From Sipunculus nudus (lineage: Eukaryota > Annelida > Sipuncula > Golfingiida > Sipunculidae): a stretch of 64,000 nt of DNA. The position numbers and the translations under genes are program-made. The DNA lies in contig CM049314.1 in the NCBI GenBank assembly GCA_026874595.1, forward strand, positions 26,983,729 to 27,047,728, written 5' to 3'. Below the pieces are notes generated by a model. The model had not been told where the DNA came from. It saw nothing but the letters and a program-made list of their open reading frames with translations, and made no database searches. Shown one piece after another: positions 25,192 through 36,365 of this stretch; the stretch's first letter is position 1, and each line of letters begins with the position of its first letter.

Positions 25192-26423
25192 CAGTGGAAC
25201 CCCACAATTACGACCACCCGGGGGACTGAGCAAAGTGGTCGTAATTTGGGGGTAGTCGTATATGTGAAACTCTTACCTTGGTCGCATATAACTAGCCGAT
25301 GTTTAATGTTAATATAAATGTGTATCTATTGCATATCTTTAATGTGAATTATAACAAAAAATCTACTTAGCGAAGGACCCTTATTATGAATGTTTTTGTG
25401 TGTGTAGCTGTAAAAAAACAAAATTGTTTTATATATTTATTCATGATAAAAATTAATATACATATACACAAACGTAGTGACTGTTGATTAACACATAATA
25501 ACACCAGAGGCAATACGAAGACAACCTACTGAATACATATTGAACATGATACGTGGCTGTCATATATTTACCCTTCCGCTTGAGTATAATAATTATATTG
25601 CATGCACTTGAGTTTTACCGACGCTAAACTGCCGAGCCAGTTGGCGCTGACTGCGTCATGGTGTTCTCGCCTTGATTAACGCCACTTTGTACTTCAAGGA
25701 GAGCTCTTCCCGAGGCATTGTCGCACAACAGCAAAGCAATTTAAGCGCAAACTGAACCAGTAGAGAAATAAACTGACAGCGCTCTATCTGATAAGGCAAG
25801 AAAATGTGTGGGATTTGCCCCCATGCAAGCTTTATTTATACATTTTACTGACTGCTTAATACTTATTGTAAGGTATGAGCACAATTACGATTAACTAGTA
25901 CGTTAATATGAAAAATGAGGATCGAACAAAATGTGATGAGTAGAAATATGAAGCACTCACCGCCGCACTTGGGGTAAGTGTAATATAGGTTATCACTGAG
26001 GGGCAATAAGCATCGCTAGCCCAAGACCGAAGGGCAGTTAGCCAGGCAGACCGGCTCATTAAGTCATCAGGCCGATGGTCACCCTTTTGATCTATAACTT
26101 ACGCCTCAACGAGTCTCAGCGCGGACACCGAGTCAGGAAGATATGCCGGACCAGATAAACACCCAAGTTGGGAAATCTTGTTACCCTCTTTGATCTGACT
26201 CGTGACACATGTTGTTTCAGTACTTATCGGTGGTGGTCGTATTAGCGGGGTCGCATTAGCGCTGGGGCCAAGAAATCTGGTCGTAATTCTGAATTCAGGG
26301 GTGGTCGTAATTTTGAGTCATTTATACACATAAATAAACTAAAACTAATTCGGGACCAAGCGAAGTGGTCGTAATTATGGGGTGGTCGCAATTGTGGGGT
26401 GGTCGCAAGGCGGGGTACCACTA
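25192..26423 (-). mobile_element. pogo/Tigger-like transposon with DNA-binding-domain remnant
   Basis: 1232-bp element with inverted ends: left CAGTGGAACCCCACAATTAC, right reverse complement TAGTGGTACCCCGCCTTGCG, flanked by TA on both sides (25190-25191, 26424-26425). Repeats of GTGGTCGTAATT occur under both ends. On the minus strand from an ATG at 25718 there is MPREELSLKYKVALIKARTP, then an in-frame stop, then RSQRQLARQFSVGKTQVHAI. This is the N-terminal helix-turn-helix layout of pogo/CENP-B-type transposases. No catalytic domain remains. It sits in intron 1 of the SLC23 pseudogene and is absent from the inverted partner intron at 33627-36396. Confidence 0.8.
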
Positions 26424-27059
26424 TACTTAACGTTTAACGAGTACATGCAACTTCGCGAAGGCCCCTAAGAATGGGATCACAAGCATCTCACTAAATAACA
26501 TATAACACAGTTTTCTCCAAAAGCATTCGCACGATTGTAACGGTCGTTTGCTGGATTCTGGTATTATGAGCAAGTATTGCGGGATATATTAAATGAAAGC
26601 AGATACCCGCCACGTACTCATACGGGAACCTTATATCTCATGCTGAGGACAGATTACTTTCATCTTTTGACACGGTAAATAATCTCGTGTTTGTTTATAG
26701 GACGACGCTAGCAGATGCAGCGAGTGTGGTGAAAAGATCTTTTTATGGTCGCGTCAAGTGTCTCCGTAGTATGTTTTATCTAGAAGAGAAAGGAAAAGAC
26801 AGAAACATTTTTGGTGCTTATCCATATGGGGGATTATCCTCAAAATTAAATATAAGTAACATATAGTTCCAGAGTATCTTGGAAATGGGCATCATTTTAA
26901 ATATTAACTTGAATACGGGTAGTCGATAAGCGACTACATGTATCCGCCAAAATCAGTGAACAACAGGTGAAGTGAGGCATGGATTGAGTGGCAAGGGGAA
27001 ATAGAGTGAGGTATGTTGCTTTTAGCATGGATGTCTGCAGCCGAAATGTGTATGCCAAA

Positions 27060-27790
27060 AAATCGAGAAAGCTAACCAAGATGTATAAACACGCAAAATG
27101 TTAGGCAGATAAGTCAAACCACTACTGAGATATGATTGATTTTAGCCCACGGCAGACAAACAGACGGACGCTGTGATAAAATGGTTGAAGGTTTAAGAGC
27201 TATGTGAGATCTATACACATGCAAAATTTTGGCCCAATTGGTCAAACGGTTCCCGAGATATGAGGTTGGATGTCTACAGCGTAAACTATAATGTAGGTGG
27301 GGCCATCTGTCATAAAATCAAGAAAGCTGTTCAGGATGTATAAACCTGCAAAATTTTAGGCAGATATCTGAAACCACTGCCGAGATATGAGTGATTTTAT
27401 CCCACGGCAGACAAACAGACGGATTCTGTGCAAAAATGGTTGCAGGTGGTGCAAATTTCCATAAAGATACGCCAAACCAGTCCGGAGATATTAGCATGGA
27501 TATCTGCAGCGTGAACGGAATGTAGGTGGCGCAACCTGTAATAAAATCAAGAAAACTATCCAAGATGTATACCCATGCCAATTTCAGGTGAATTATTCAA
27601 ACCACTGCGGAGATATGAGTGATTTTAACCCAAGGCAGACGAACAGATGGACGTTGTGCAAACATGGTTGCAGGTAGCGCCACCATTTTTGTGAATGTTA
27701 TAAAGCTATCCAAGGGCTACATTTGTATAAATATTTTTTCCTGATCGGTCAAACGGTTCCCGAGATATGTGGGTTTATGTGTGGAAACAG
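27060..27790. repeat. degenerate tandem satellite, unit roughly 220-260 bp
   Basis: A recurring cassette (AAGAAAGCT..CCAAGATGTATA; then AAACCACTGC.GAGATATGAG; then CACGGCAGACAAACAGACGG; then AAAATGGTTGCAGGT) begins near 27067, 27323, 27547 and, partially, 27700. The internal GAGATATG-containing segments also resemble each other, so the unit may itself be an old dimer. It lies in intron 1 of the SLC23 pseudogene. No coding capacity. Confidence 0.7.
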
Positions 27791-27929
27791 ACGCACAAAT
27801 GGACATGGGCAGAGAGGAAAGGTCAGAGGTCAAAACAAAATCGGGGCGCAGCAGTTCACCTGTGACCCGAACATAATCCCGGGTTTCGTAAAATTCCGCC
27901 CAGCGGTTACGGAAGAGTTCTCCGGAAAC

Positions 27930-27960
27930 CTACGCGGCGGCGGCGGCGGCGGCGGTGGGC
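27930..27960. repeat. (GGC)n microsatellite
   Basis: A short GGC trinucleotide run closing the satellite-rich insertion; it would read poly-Gly in one frame but no gene supports that. Confidence 0.8.
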
Positions 27961-28638
27961 TGTAAACATAGTATCAGCAAAACTCTGTTTTGGCGGATAC
28001 AATAAACCACTCACCACAACATATAGCTCTAATTTGGTTGTATATTATTATGAGTAGGATGTTGAGCGTATCTAATTTTCAGTTTACATGATGAAAAGGA
28101 AATTTGAATTTCAATGAGTGAAAGGATTTCCGTCCAATTTTAGTGCAAGTAAAATTATTATTTATTCTTTCGTATATTATTTATTATTATGATAAAACCA
28201 AGATGGAGACCAAATATATCCTCAAAGTCCTTGCCAACCTCATAAGAGAATTTATATGCTATTTTTTTTAAAAATCGCGTTTAATAGGTTGAAAAATATC
28301 CTTTTCCTAGTGATTTGGCCGCCAAAGGAAATTTTTTTCGCTTTTTGATATGACTTAATTTCTTAAAAGATAATTCGCGACAAAAGATCCGCGAAAACCT
28401 CCATACTCCGTGAAAATCGGAGCTGAGAACAGAATGACTATAATTCATAACATGAATCAAAGTTAGTGTATAAGTAATCTGGTGAGAAGAGATAAATGTA
28501 ATAATTGTTTGATACCTGTAAACCCAGTAAGGCGGCCGTGTACCAAGGTGGAACGTCATCGATCATGTAGACTATCTCAGAAGTACAGGCGGCGTTACTT
28601 GCCGTATTTTCAGGGTCTGTTTCTGTATGGGTTTTCAT

Positions 28639-29059
28639 AAACACCTGGTTGTTTAATAATTACTCAGTCTTAGTCAAAAGCATCGCAATTAATACATATA
28701 CTTTTATAATTATATCTATATTAAAGTTCCTGTAGTGAACCCTACTCCAAGGCGAATACAGACCTAGATGCGAAACATTAGGCTAATTCAGTCATGCGTA
28801 TACACTTCTGGGAATGGCCGGGAGAGAATATGACAGGAGAGTGCAACAAAGTGGTTTACTCAGTAATTATACGATAATAATTCGTGAGAGCTTGCCGCCC
28901 ATACATCCATCGTTCTGTCCAATAAGGATGCCTGTCACTCATAAACCACTATAATATATTGTGCTACGGTAATTGTTATACGTGCATTATTATTTACATG
29001 ATAAATACCTATAAACATAACGTAGTTATGACAAATAAAATTGGCAATTGACGTAAATT

Positions 29060-29117
<58 letters not shown>

Positions 29118-30300
29118 CATGATGACGCGATTAATCTAAATCCTTTTTTTTTGCATCCCATTACTAACCAGTGTCATGGCTCCGAGTTTATTGCACTCTC
29201 CAGATAAAGTTGACCAAACCGTGGAAACCAAATAAGAATTTATATACATGTATATGCGTATGTTACACGTGATGAACTTACAGAGTGACATTTGATGAGA
29301 TTATATTTACCCCTGTTTATTTACTCTTTAGTTATAAACTATATGTGCCATAACATTCAATTGCTGAACAAATGCTGCCCATAATACATAAGAATGTCAC
29401 TATACCCCGGGGATAAAAGAATCGCCATGGGTCACAATGGTATATAATATTCTTAATAAACATATTAAATTAACATAACTACATAAATTTTAAGTGATTG
29501 TTCTGTGAGTATGTAAATAAGTCCTGATAAAGCGTATGAAGTGAAAAAAAACAGTACCTTCCTGACAGAGGTATGATCTCCCTTTTGGATTGTGTGCCAG
29601 AAATTTCCCATCAAATTTTAATCAGGTTCGAACATTACCGTTGAAAGTACTTATGACACCAAACACATTTGCTGAACCTATAACAAATTAAACAGTTACA
29701 GTCAACAATATTTATTAAGGACACAATCTAAGCAAAAAAACTCATCTTTGTGCTGTTTGCGATCAATCAAGCGTGACGCGAGGACGATACACGCGATGGA
29801 TGGAGGCTAAGAATGAAGATTCACAACTGTGTTCAAGGAGAGCAATAATAATAAACAGAAACGTCGGGTTCTCACGTAATAATATCGGGCATATAATAAT
29901 GTATTGTCCGTACGCATGCGGTATCCAAAAAGGGGGCTAAATATAAGCATATATCACCGTAAAATACATTTTGATTACTCTGGGATTATACACAAAAATG
30001 TCTTCATGAACAAATTTCGTACTCTACCATGTACATTCTCATCAATTCAACCATACACTTGAAAACCATGAACTTTTGATGAGCTAAAATCCAACTCAAA
30101 CAAATAAGTGCAGTTGTTCAATCATTGTTCAGCAGCATAGACAGTAGAACTTTAATTAGCGTCATTGTATTTGATTAACATTTCGTTAACATGCACAAAC
30201 TGTTTGCCATGCTCTTAATACAATTAAATGTTATCAATTAATTATGACCAGACTTTTGTTTGGACGGCAAATCCAAGGCGTAACGTATTGCTTCACTACA
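28639..30300. repeat. left arm (5' flank) of inverted duplication
   Basis: This upstream flank of the minus-strand SLC23 pseudogene is an inverted copy of 31590-33482. Examples: CTACTCCAAGGCGAATACAG (28742) matches the reverse complement of the block ending near 33390; CACGTGATGAACTTACAGAG (about 29268) matches the reverse complement near 32865; the segments near 29560, 29650, 29750 and 29930 match those near 32500, 32390, 32290 and 32130 in reverse order. It contains a (CA)(TA)n run at 29061-29115 that is absent from the other arm. No gene is seen; if the pair once faced a shared promoter, it lay here. Confidence 0.85.
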
Positions 30301-31589
30301 GCCTTTAATAATGTTTTTAGCAAAAGTCACGGTCGTTAAACGTTTTATTCTGTTCTGCTACTGAACCACTATGTTCACTATGTAAACGTCAAATTTCGAT
30401 TTTCAGATCTAAATGAGACCTCTGATCACATTTTAGTTATTACAAATATTAACCTATAATTAATATGCCAAATGCAAAATTGAAATTCTGGCAGAACTGT
30501 CATAAAATGTATAGAAATTATAAATATATATACATTGTCAGTTAGCTGCTTCTTAGGTCTTCTCATAATAATCCTAGAAGAAATGTGATTTTAGAGATTG
30601 ATTTTTATCTAATACACCACATGATAAGTTTCAACATTTTGATGTATCATTGAATCATTAACAATGAGTTAAATAGTACGTTCAGTTCATAAACGGGAAT
30701 GATATTTAAAAGAATGCTAACGACCCGGGTTCGATCCCCGGTGTGGCTATGAGAGTGGGTTGTAGTTGCCCGTCCAAGGCCGGTGGTTTTCTCCGGGTTC
30801 TCCGGTTTCTTCCACCTCTTCAGACTACCGAACGCCATCATCGGAGCCATGGAGAGTGCCTTGATTAGTTATAATAACAATTTGTACAATCCATGTTGAA
30901 TAAATAAGTTTATATATATAACCAAAATGAGTTTACCATTCAGTTTACCCAGACGTAGTGTTTAAGTTGTTGACCATGTCATAAACGGCTACATTGCTAA
31001 TAAGTTTAATAATTCAACTCTCTCAAATTTTTCAACTTCAAATTTAAATGACCTATTTTAACTTTAAAGTAATAAATATAGCGTGAAAGCAGACAACAGA
31101 ACAAGAAATGATCACATCCCTTTATTCGTCTAACAGGTATAACTGACAAAACTTAGTTGCATTTTTACAGAAGGGAAAAACTCCTCATGACGTCATATGT
31201 ATTTTTATAATACAATATTACTTAAGATTTTGACACTATTGCTTGAAGACTTTCAACCTGTTCGATGCTTTCCTAGCTCCCCTTGCCTGTGATAATATTA
31301 TGCAAAAATACTGGGTAACTGATATAATGATAATTATGTAATTTGTGTAAGTTACTGTGTGGTATATCGCGAAAATAGAAACCTCCACAAACACTGAACA
31401 AATAAAAATCGCGAATATTTTTTCTCGCGAACATGAAGCTAACTAGGAATGACTTGAGCACGAGTTTGGTACAAAATAATAATCGGCACTGCACGATGCG
31501 ACTACGACATGACAAAGGCTCATTTTCGTAACACACTGGTGTCATGAAACATGTGTTGACAACAGCTTGGTATTAAAAAGTTATATTTC
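30301..31589. other. centre of the inverted duplication, non-matching
   Basis: Within this segment I could not see the inverted match continue. It holds the SINE at about 30715-30905 and otherwise AT-rich sequence with no gene. Confidence 0.5.
30715..30905 (+). mobile_element. tRNA-derived SINE, plus orientation
   Basis: Box-B-like ACCCGGGTTCGATCCCCGG is followed by TGTGGCTATGAGAGTGGG and the central block GGTTTTCTCCGGGTTCTCCG, then a family-specific CAGACTACCGAACGCC. This is the same family as the minus-strand copy at 21010-21190. The 5' part of the tRNA-like head looks truncated. Confidence 0.7.
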
Positions 31590-33482
31590 TGCAATACTTT
31601 GGATTTGCCCTTTCATACAAAAGCGTATTCAGTCTTTAGTCATATAATTGATTGATGATATCTAATTATATTCAGAGAATGGCATCCAGCTTGTACATGT
31701 AAACGAGTGTTAGTTAAATACACTGGAGCTGATTTAAGTTCTAATGAATATGCTGCTGAACAATGCTTAAACAGCTATAAAATTTGTTTGAATTCGATAT
31801 TGTCTCGTCTCAAGCTCGCATTCTTCGTTGTACATGTTAAAGACATTTTAATTAATTACACTGAAGCTGATTAATTTCAACGGAACATGCTGCTGAATAA
31901 CCACAAATAACCTTTAAACAACACCAATCTTTATTTGAATTCAATTTTGTCTCGTCTCAAACTCTTAATTTCACAATTAAAGAACGAGAATATACATGAT
32001 AGACTACGTATGCGTGTGCAGAAGGGTATGTTTGTGCATTTTTCTAGAGTAGTCAAATGATTTGTTAGTGGTATGTGCTTTTCATGGTAAGTGTGATTAG
32101 CAGCCACTATCATCCCCGTTTAGATACCGCATGCGTACATAAAATACATCATTTTATGCCCGATGTTGTTACGTGAGAAAGCCACGTTTTTTGTAGGTAC
32201 CTATTACTCTCCCTGAACACAGCTTTCAAATGTTTTTAATTACAGCTTAAGTACATCGCACGATCTTGCTTGTGTCATGCTTGATTGATCGCAAACAGCA
32301 CAAAGCTGGATTCCGTGCTAAGATTTTGTCTTCAGAATTAAGTATTGTTGTCTGTAACTCTCCCATTTGTTATAGGTTCAGCAGGTGTCGTGGATGTCAT
32401 AAATACTTTCAACTCTAATTTTCGAAATCTGATTAATAGTTGATGGGTAGGTACTGGCTCACAATCTAAAAGAATGATATATGCCTCTGTCAGGAAGATA
32501 TTGTTTTTCATTTCGTTCGCTGATAGGTCGGTTAGTTTTCTAATACCGAAGATACCAACCGCAAATGAAATTTTTCTTACCTATAGAAAAATCACTTACA
32601 TTTTGGAATAATTATATATTTAAATTAAATAGATTATATACCATTTTGACACACGGCGATTCATTTATCTCAGAGTAGAGGCAGTGACATATGTATTATG
32701 GACAGCATTTTTTCAAGAGCTGAAAAGATGAACCCCTGTAAATAAAAAGTGACAGTGTACCCACTGTATCCGTGAGTTATAGCATATCTACTTTGTAACT
32801 AATAAGTAAACAAATGGGGGAAAACATAATCCCATCATATGTCACTCTGTAAGTTCATCACGTGTTACATGCACGTATACATGTATATCCTATATGGTCT
32901 CCATGGATTAGGCAACTTTATCTGAAGAGTGCAATATGTTCTGAGCCACAAAAGTGGACAGTAATGGGATGCCTGAAAGGATGTTCGTTTAATAAACTCT
33001 TCATGCTATATGGACATATAATAAAACATATAATATATACATATATAAAACACGTACATTTCCAGTTTTATTTGTCATACCTACTGTATATTTATAAGTT
33101 TTTGTCATGTAAATAATAAGTATTGAATAATAAGTATTGTATTTACCCTAGCACAATGTATTATTGCCGTTTTTGAATGCCAGGCTTTCTTACTGGACAG
33201 AACAATGGATGTATGGGCGGCACGCTCTCACGTATCATAATGGTATTATGACTAAGTAAAGCACTTTGTTGCACTCTCTTGTCATATTCTCTCCCGGTTA
33301 TTTCGAGACGTGTATAGGCATCAGTGTGTTAAAGTGAATCAGCCCAATATGCGCATCTAGGTCTGTAGTCGCCTTGGAGTAGGGTTCCCTTCAGGAAGTT
33401 CAATATAGATACACATGTAATTATAAAAGTACAAATATATAATATATATATTGGCTTTGATTTTGCCCGAGACCAAGTAAAA
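31590..33482. repeat. right arm (5' flank) of inverted duplication
   Basis: Inverted counterpart of 28639-30300, immediately upstream of the intact plus-strand SLC23 gene, so it presumably contains its promoter. It has its own local tandem duplication at 31719-31965. No coding region is supported. Confidence 0.85.
31719..31965. repeat. two-unit tandem repeat, unit about 138 bp
   Basis: TACACTGGAGCTGATT at 31719 and TACACTGAAGCTGATT at 31857 each start a segment that passes through a CATGCTGCTGAA or TATGCTGCTGAA block and ends TTGTCTCGTCTCAA(G/A)CTC. The inverted arm at about 30100 shows only one unit, so the duplication probably followed the inversion. Confidence 0.7.
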
Positions 33483-33978
33483 ATGGATCAGCGAGATGTC
33501 GAGGAAAACGTCGGAACAGAAACAGACCCTGAAAATACGGCAAGTGGCGCCGCCTGTACGTCTGAGATGCTCTATATGATCGACGACGTTCCTCCGTGGT
33601 ACACGGCCGCCTTACTGGGTCTACAGGTATCAGTAATCATCATAGTTATATGTTTTCACCATATTACTTTTAACCTAAATTTAATACAGGTTATGACATT
33701 TTCATTATCAACAGGCTTTCTGTCCTCAGCTTCGATTTCCATGTAGTGCGTTTTTGGGAGGTTTCCGCGTGGCTTTTATTATTTCATTAAGAAATTGAAT
33801 TAAACCATTTTTAAAAGCGAAATTTTGTTTCTAGGGTCGGCAAAATCGCGTGGAAAAAGATTTTCCTTTACCGTTTTACCGCCCGTGCATTCTCAAATTT
33901 GCATGGAATCCCCTACCGAAGTTAAAATAAGGCTATATTTGGTCTCAATCCTAATTTTATCATAAAGGCAGTACACGA

Positions 33979-34037
<59 letters not shown>

Positions 34038-36316
34038 GTTATTAACCCCGCTCCGTGGAAAGCTGCCTCATCTGTGAGTTTTACCCAATGTTTGGTGGTC
34101 GAACGTGATCCCTTTGTCAGTGGCTAATGGCCTCTCGCGAAATTTTGTGTACTTCTAAATCTTGAGCCGAGATGAACCAGAAATCTAATTCGGTAGTGGC
34201 TACGTTTTAATTAGAATTTTTGTGCAATAGTGTATGTTTTGTGCTAGCCTACGTATGTCAGGTTTACAAGCACTCCATATAACATATTGGTGTGCGAGCG
34301 AATACACACATTTGTAAATAAATCATATGATCAGCTTAAATTTAACAAATGTGGGTCTTACCGGGGTGCGTGAACCTTTCCTAATAAGATCAAATAAGAA
34401 CATGTTCAAGTAGCTACAAACTCCATTTGGAGGCATTATTTTTGTCTAATTTAGTCACTAGATTGCGCTTTATTAGGAAACAGGCAATAAATCGTATGCT
34501 TTGATTTCCGTGATGAATGACCCTTCAGAAGATGTAATTTGAATGCCCCCTGTGATCTTGACCCTAATGCAACATGTCATGTCTGGTTATAAACTTGCCA
34601 GCATTGCTTCCTTACTTTGCACCTGGATAATTTGTTTTCTTTTCTTATTAGAGCAAGAAAACAAGTAAGGTGACGCAGTTGAAAGTTTGTTAGCTAGATT
34701 TTGTTTGGTTATGTGGCCAAAGGAGAATTTAGCAATATCAGACAGGGCACACTCCAATGTGTCCGTCTCTGTATAGAAACGGACAGTGCGTGTAATTGTG
34801 TGCATATAATGCCGTCTATTGACCCAAAGCATAAAAGTGATAATCGTAATTTTCGCAAATACATGTATGTCTGTCATCGGCCCCAGCATGTAAAACACAT
34901 TGGAGGAATGACTTAGTACTGAATTTTTGTAAAACCAGTCACAACCTTTACTTTATAGCTTTTCCTATTACTGTTTTTTTATATAATTTCATCTTTGGCA
35001 CACACATTCCATTCTCATTATTTCGACTTACATTCTATTTGGACTGAAAGCGATTAACTGGTTCAAATTCAAAATTACCTTTCTTCACTTTGAAAATTAG
35101 ATATGTTTGATATCCTACCCTTATAACAATACACCCCAATAAAAATATCTGTGAAGTGGTTTATTATTTTACAAGGATGCCCATGTCTTCAAAAACTTTT
35201 CTCGAACTCTATATCACACACATCCGGCTGAGTCTATCCAAAGGATTACTTTATATGTAGTTGATTTGATTTTGATGATGAGCCCCATTTGTATACGCAC
35301 GTGTAAGACTGGTCCTACTAGGGTTTTGACAGCGTCCGCCCGTGCGTTTTGTCGTATACCTGCCAAATCGGCCGTTGCCCGTTACATATGAATGTCGCCA
35401 AGATAACTTACCAGGGATTTGGTGATTTAAAAAAACTCATTTTAACTATTTCCCAATAGATTATTACCACGAGATAACAGATTATCCCGGTGGTAAACAT
35501 GAACACACAATCCCTTTTTTATATAAATCTTAAATTCATTTCCACCACATGTTGTATGACGAACAAAAGTTTGGACTAAGACGTCACGAGATAACGTGAT
35601 TTGTGTGAATGTATGACATATTTGTAGATATTGGCGCATTTCAGATCTTTCGGTCTGATAAAACCCGTATTAGCCGGGCCGCATTTATACTGAGTGATCG
35701 TATTACGTGAGCAGATCTACTTGCATAAAACATATGCCCTGTTATTAAATGGGTATATCAGTGGGATATACGTCCAGGGACATAATTAAGACCTAATATG
35801 AGTTCATCAGACGAGAAATGGGATATGAGAAAAACGCATACTATTACACAATGTTAAATAAATTGTGCTCTAATTTAGGATTATGGTGAGGTCCAAATAA
35901 AGCGTTATTCCGGGCTAACATTTGTGATACATATCATGAACGCCCTTATAAGTAATGATTTGTCATGATTTTTGATTCATGATAGGTGTATTCGGTTTTT
36001 CTTTGACAAGGACGCTAATATTTAAGTTTAACCTTGCTAATGCAAATTCTTGTCACAAAATCTGAAAAGATTACCCTGTACAAACCACAAATAAAGGATC
36101 TAAAATAAATAGAATTGATCGATCTTATTAATATACACACGTTTTGCATAATTATAAAATACGCGTGTAAATGCATTCTATGGGCGGCAATCGCCTAGGG
36201 AACAATCGCTTACCCTTTAACTGCGCTTGCTTTTAAATTAATGACAATAATTCTCTGGCGAGTTTGTTAAGGAATAGAAGGGTATATTTGGTCGTCATCT
36301 TGGTTTTATCATGAGG

Positions 36317-36365
<49 letters not shown>

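Larger units (their letters stand above)
20595..28638 (-). pseudogene. SLC23 pseudogene, exons 1-3, 12 and 13 only
   Basis: Decayed paralogue of the intact gene at 33483-43642. Surviving exons: 28516-28638 (exon 1, ATG at 28638, ending [13 protein letters not shown]), 24113-24270 (exon 2), 22485-22563 (exon 3), 21738-21832 (exon 12), 20595-20833 (exon 13). Exons 4-11 are missing: only ~650 bases separate exons 3 and 12, and part of that aligns with intron 4 of the intact copy. Lesions: exon 2 acceptor CCAG changed to CCAA; 4-base deletion in exon 3; 1-base deletion in exon 12; exon 13 acceptor AG changed to AC; TAA (20766-20768) in place of the Phe of YDFPCGM. Downstream of that stop the frame stays open (PCGMRWIRRVKCLECFPCS) to a TGA at 20595, with a longer tail than in the other copies. 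It cannot make a transporter. A pogo-like element and a satellite array sit in its intron 1. Confidence 0.9.

Noticed and set aside
28639-28644. Extending exon 1 of the SLC23 pseudogene to 28644
   Set aside because: That codon is GTG; the first ATG in frame is at 28638.
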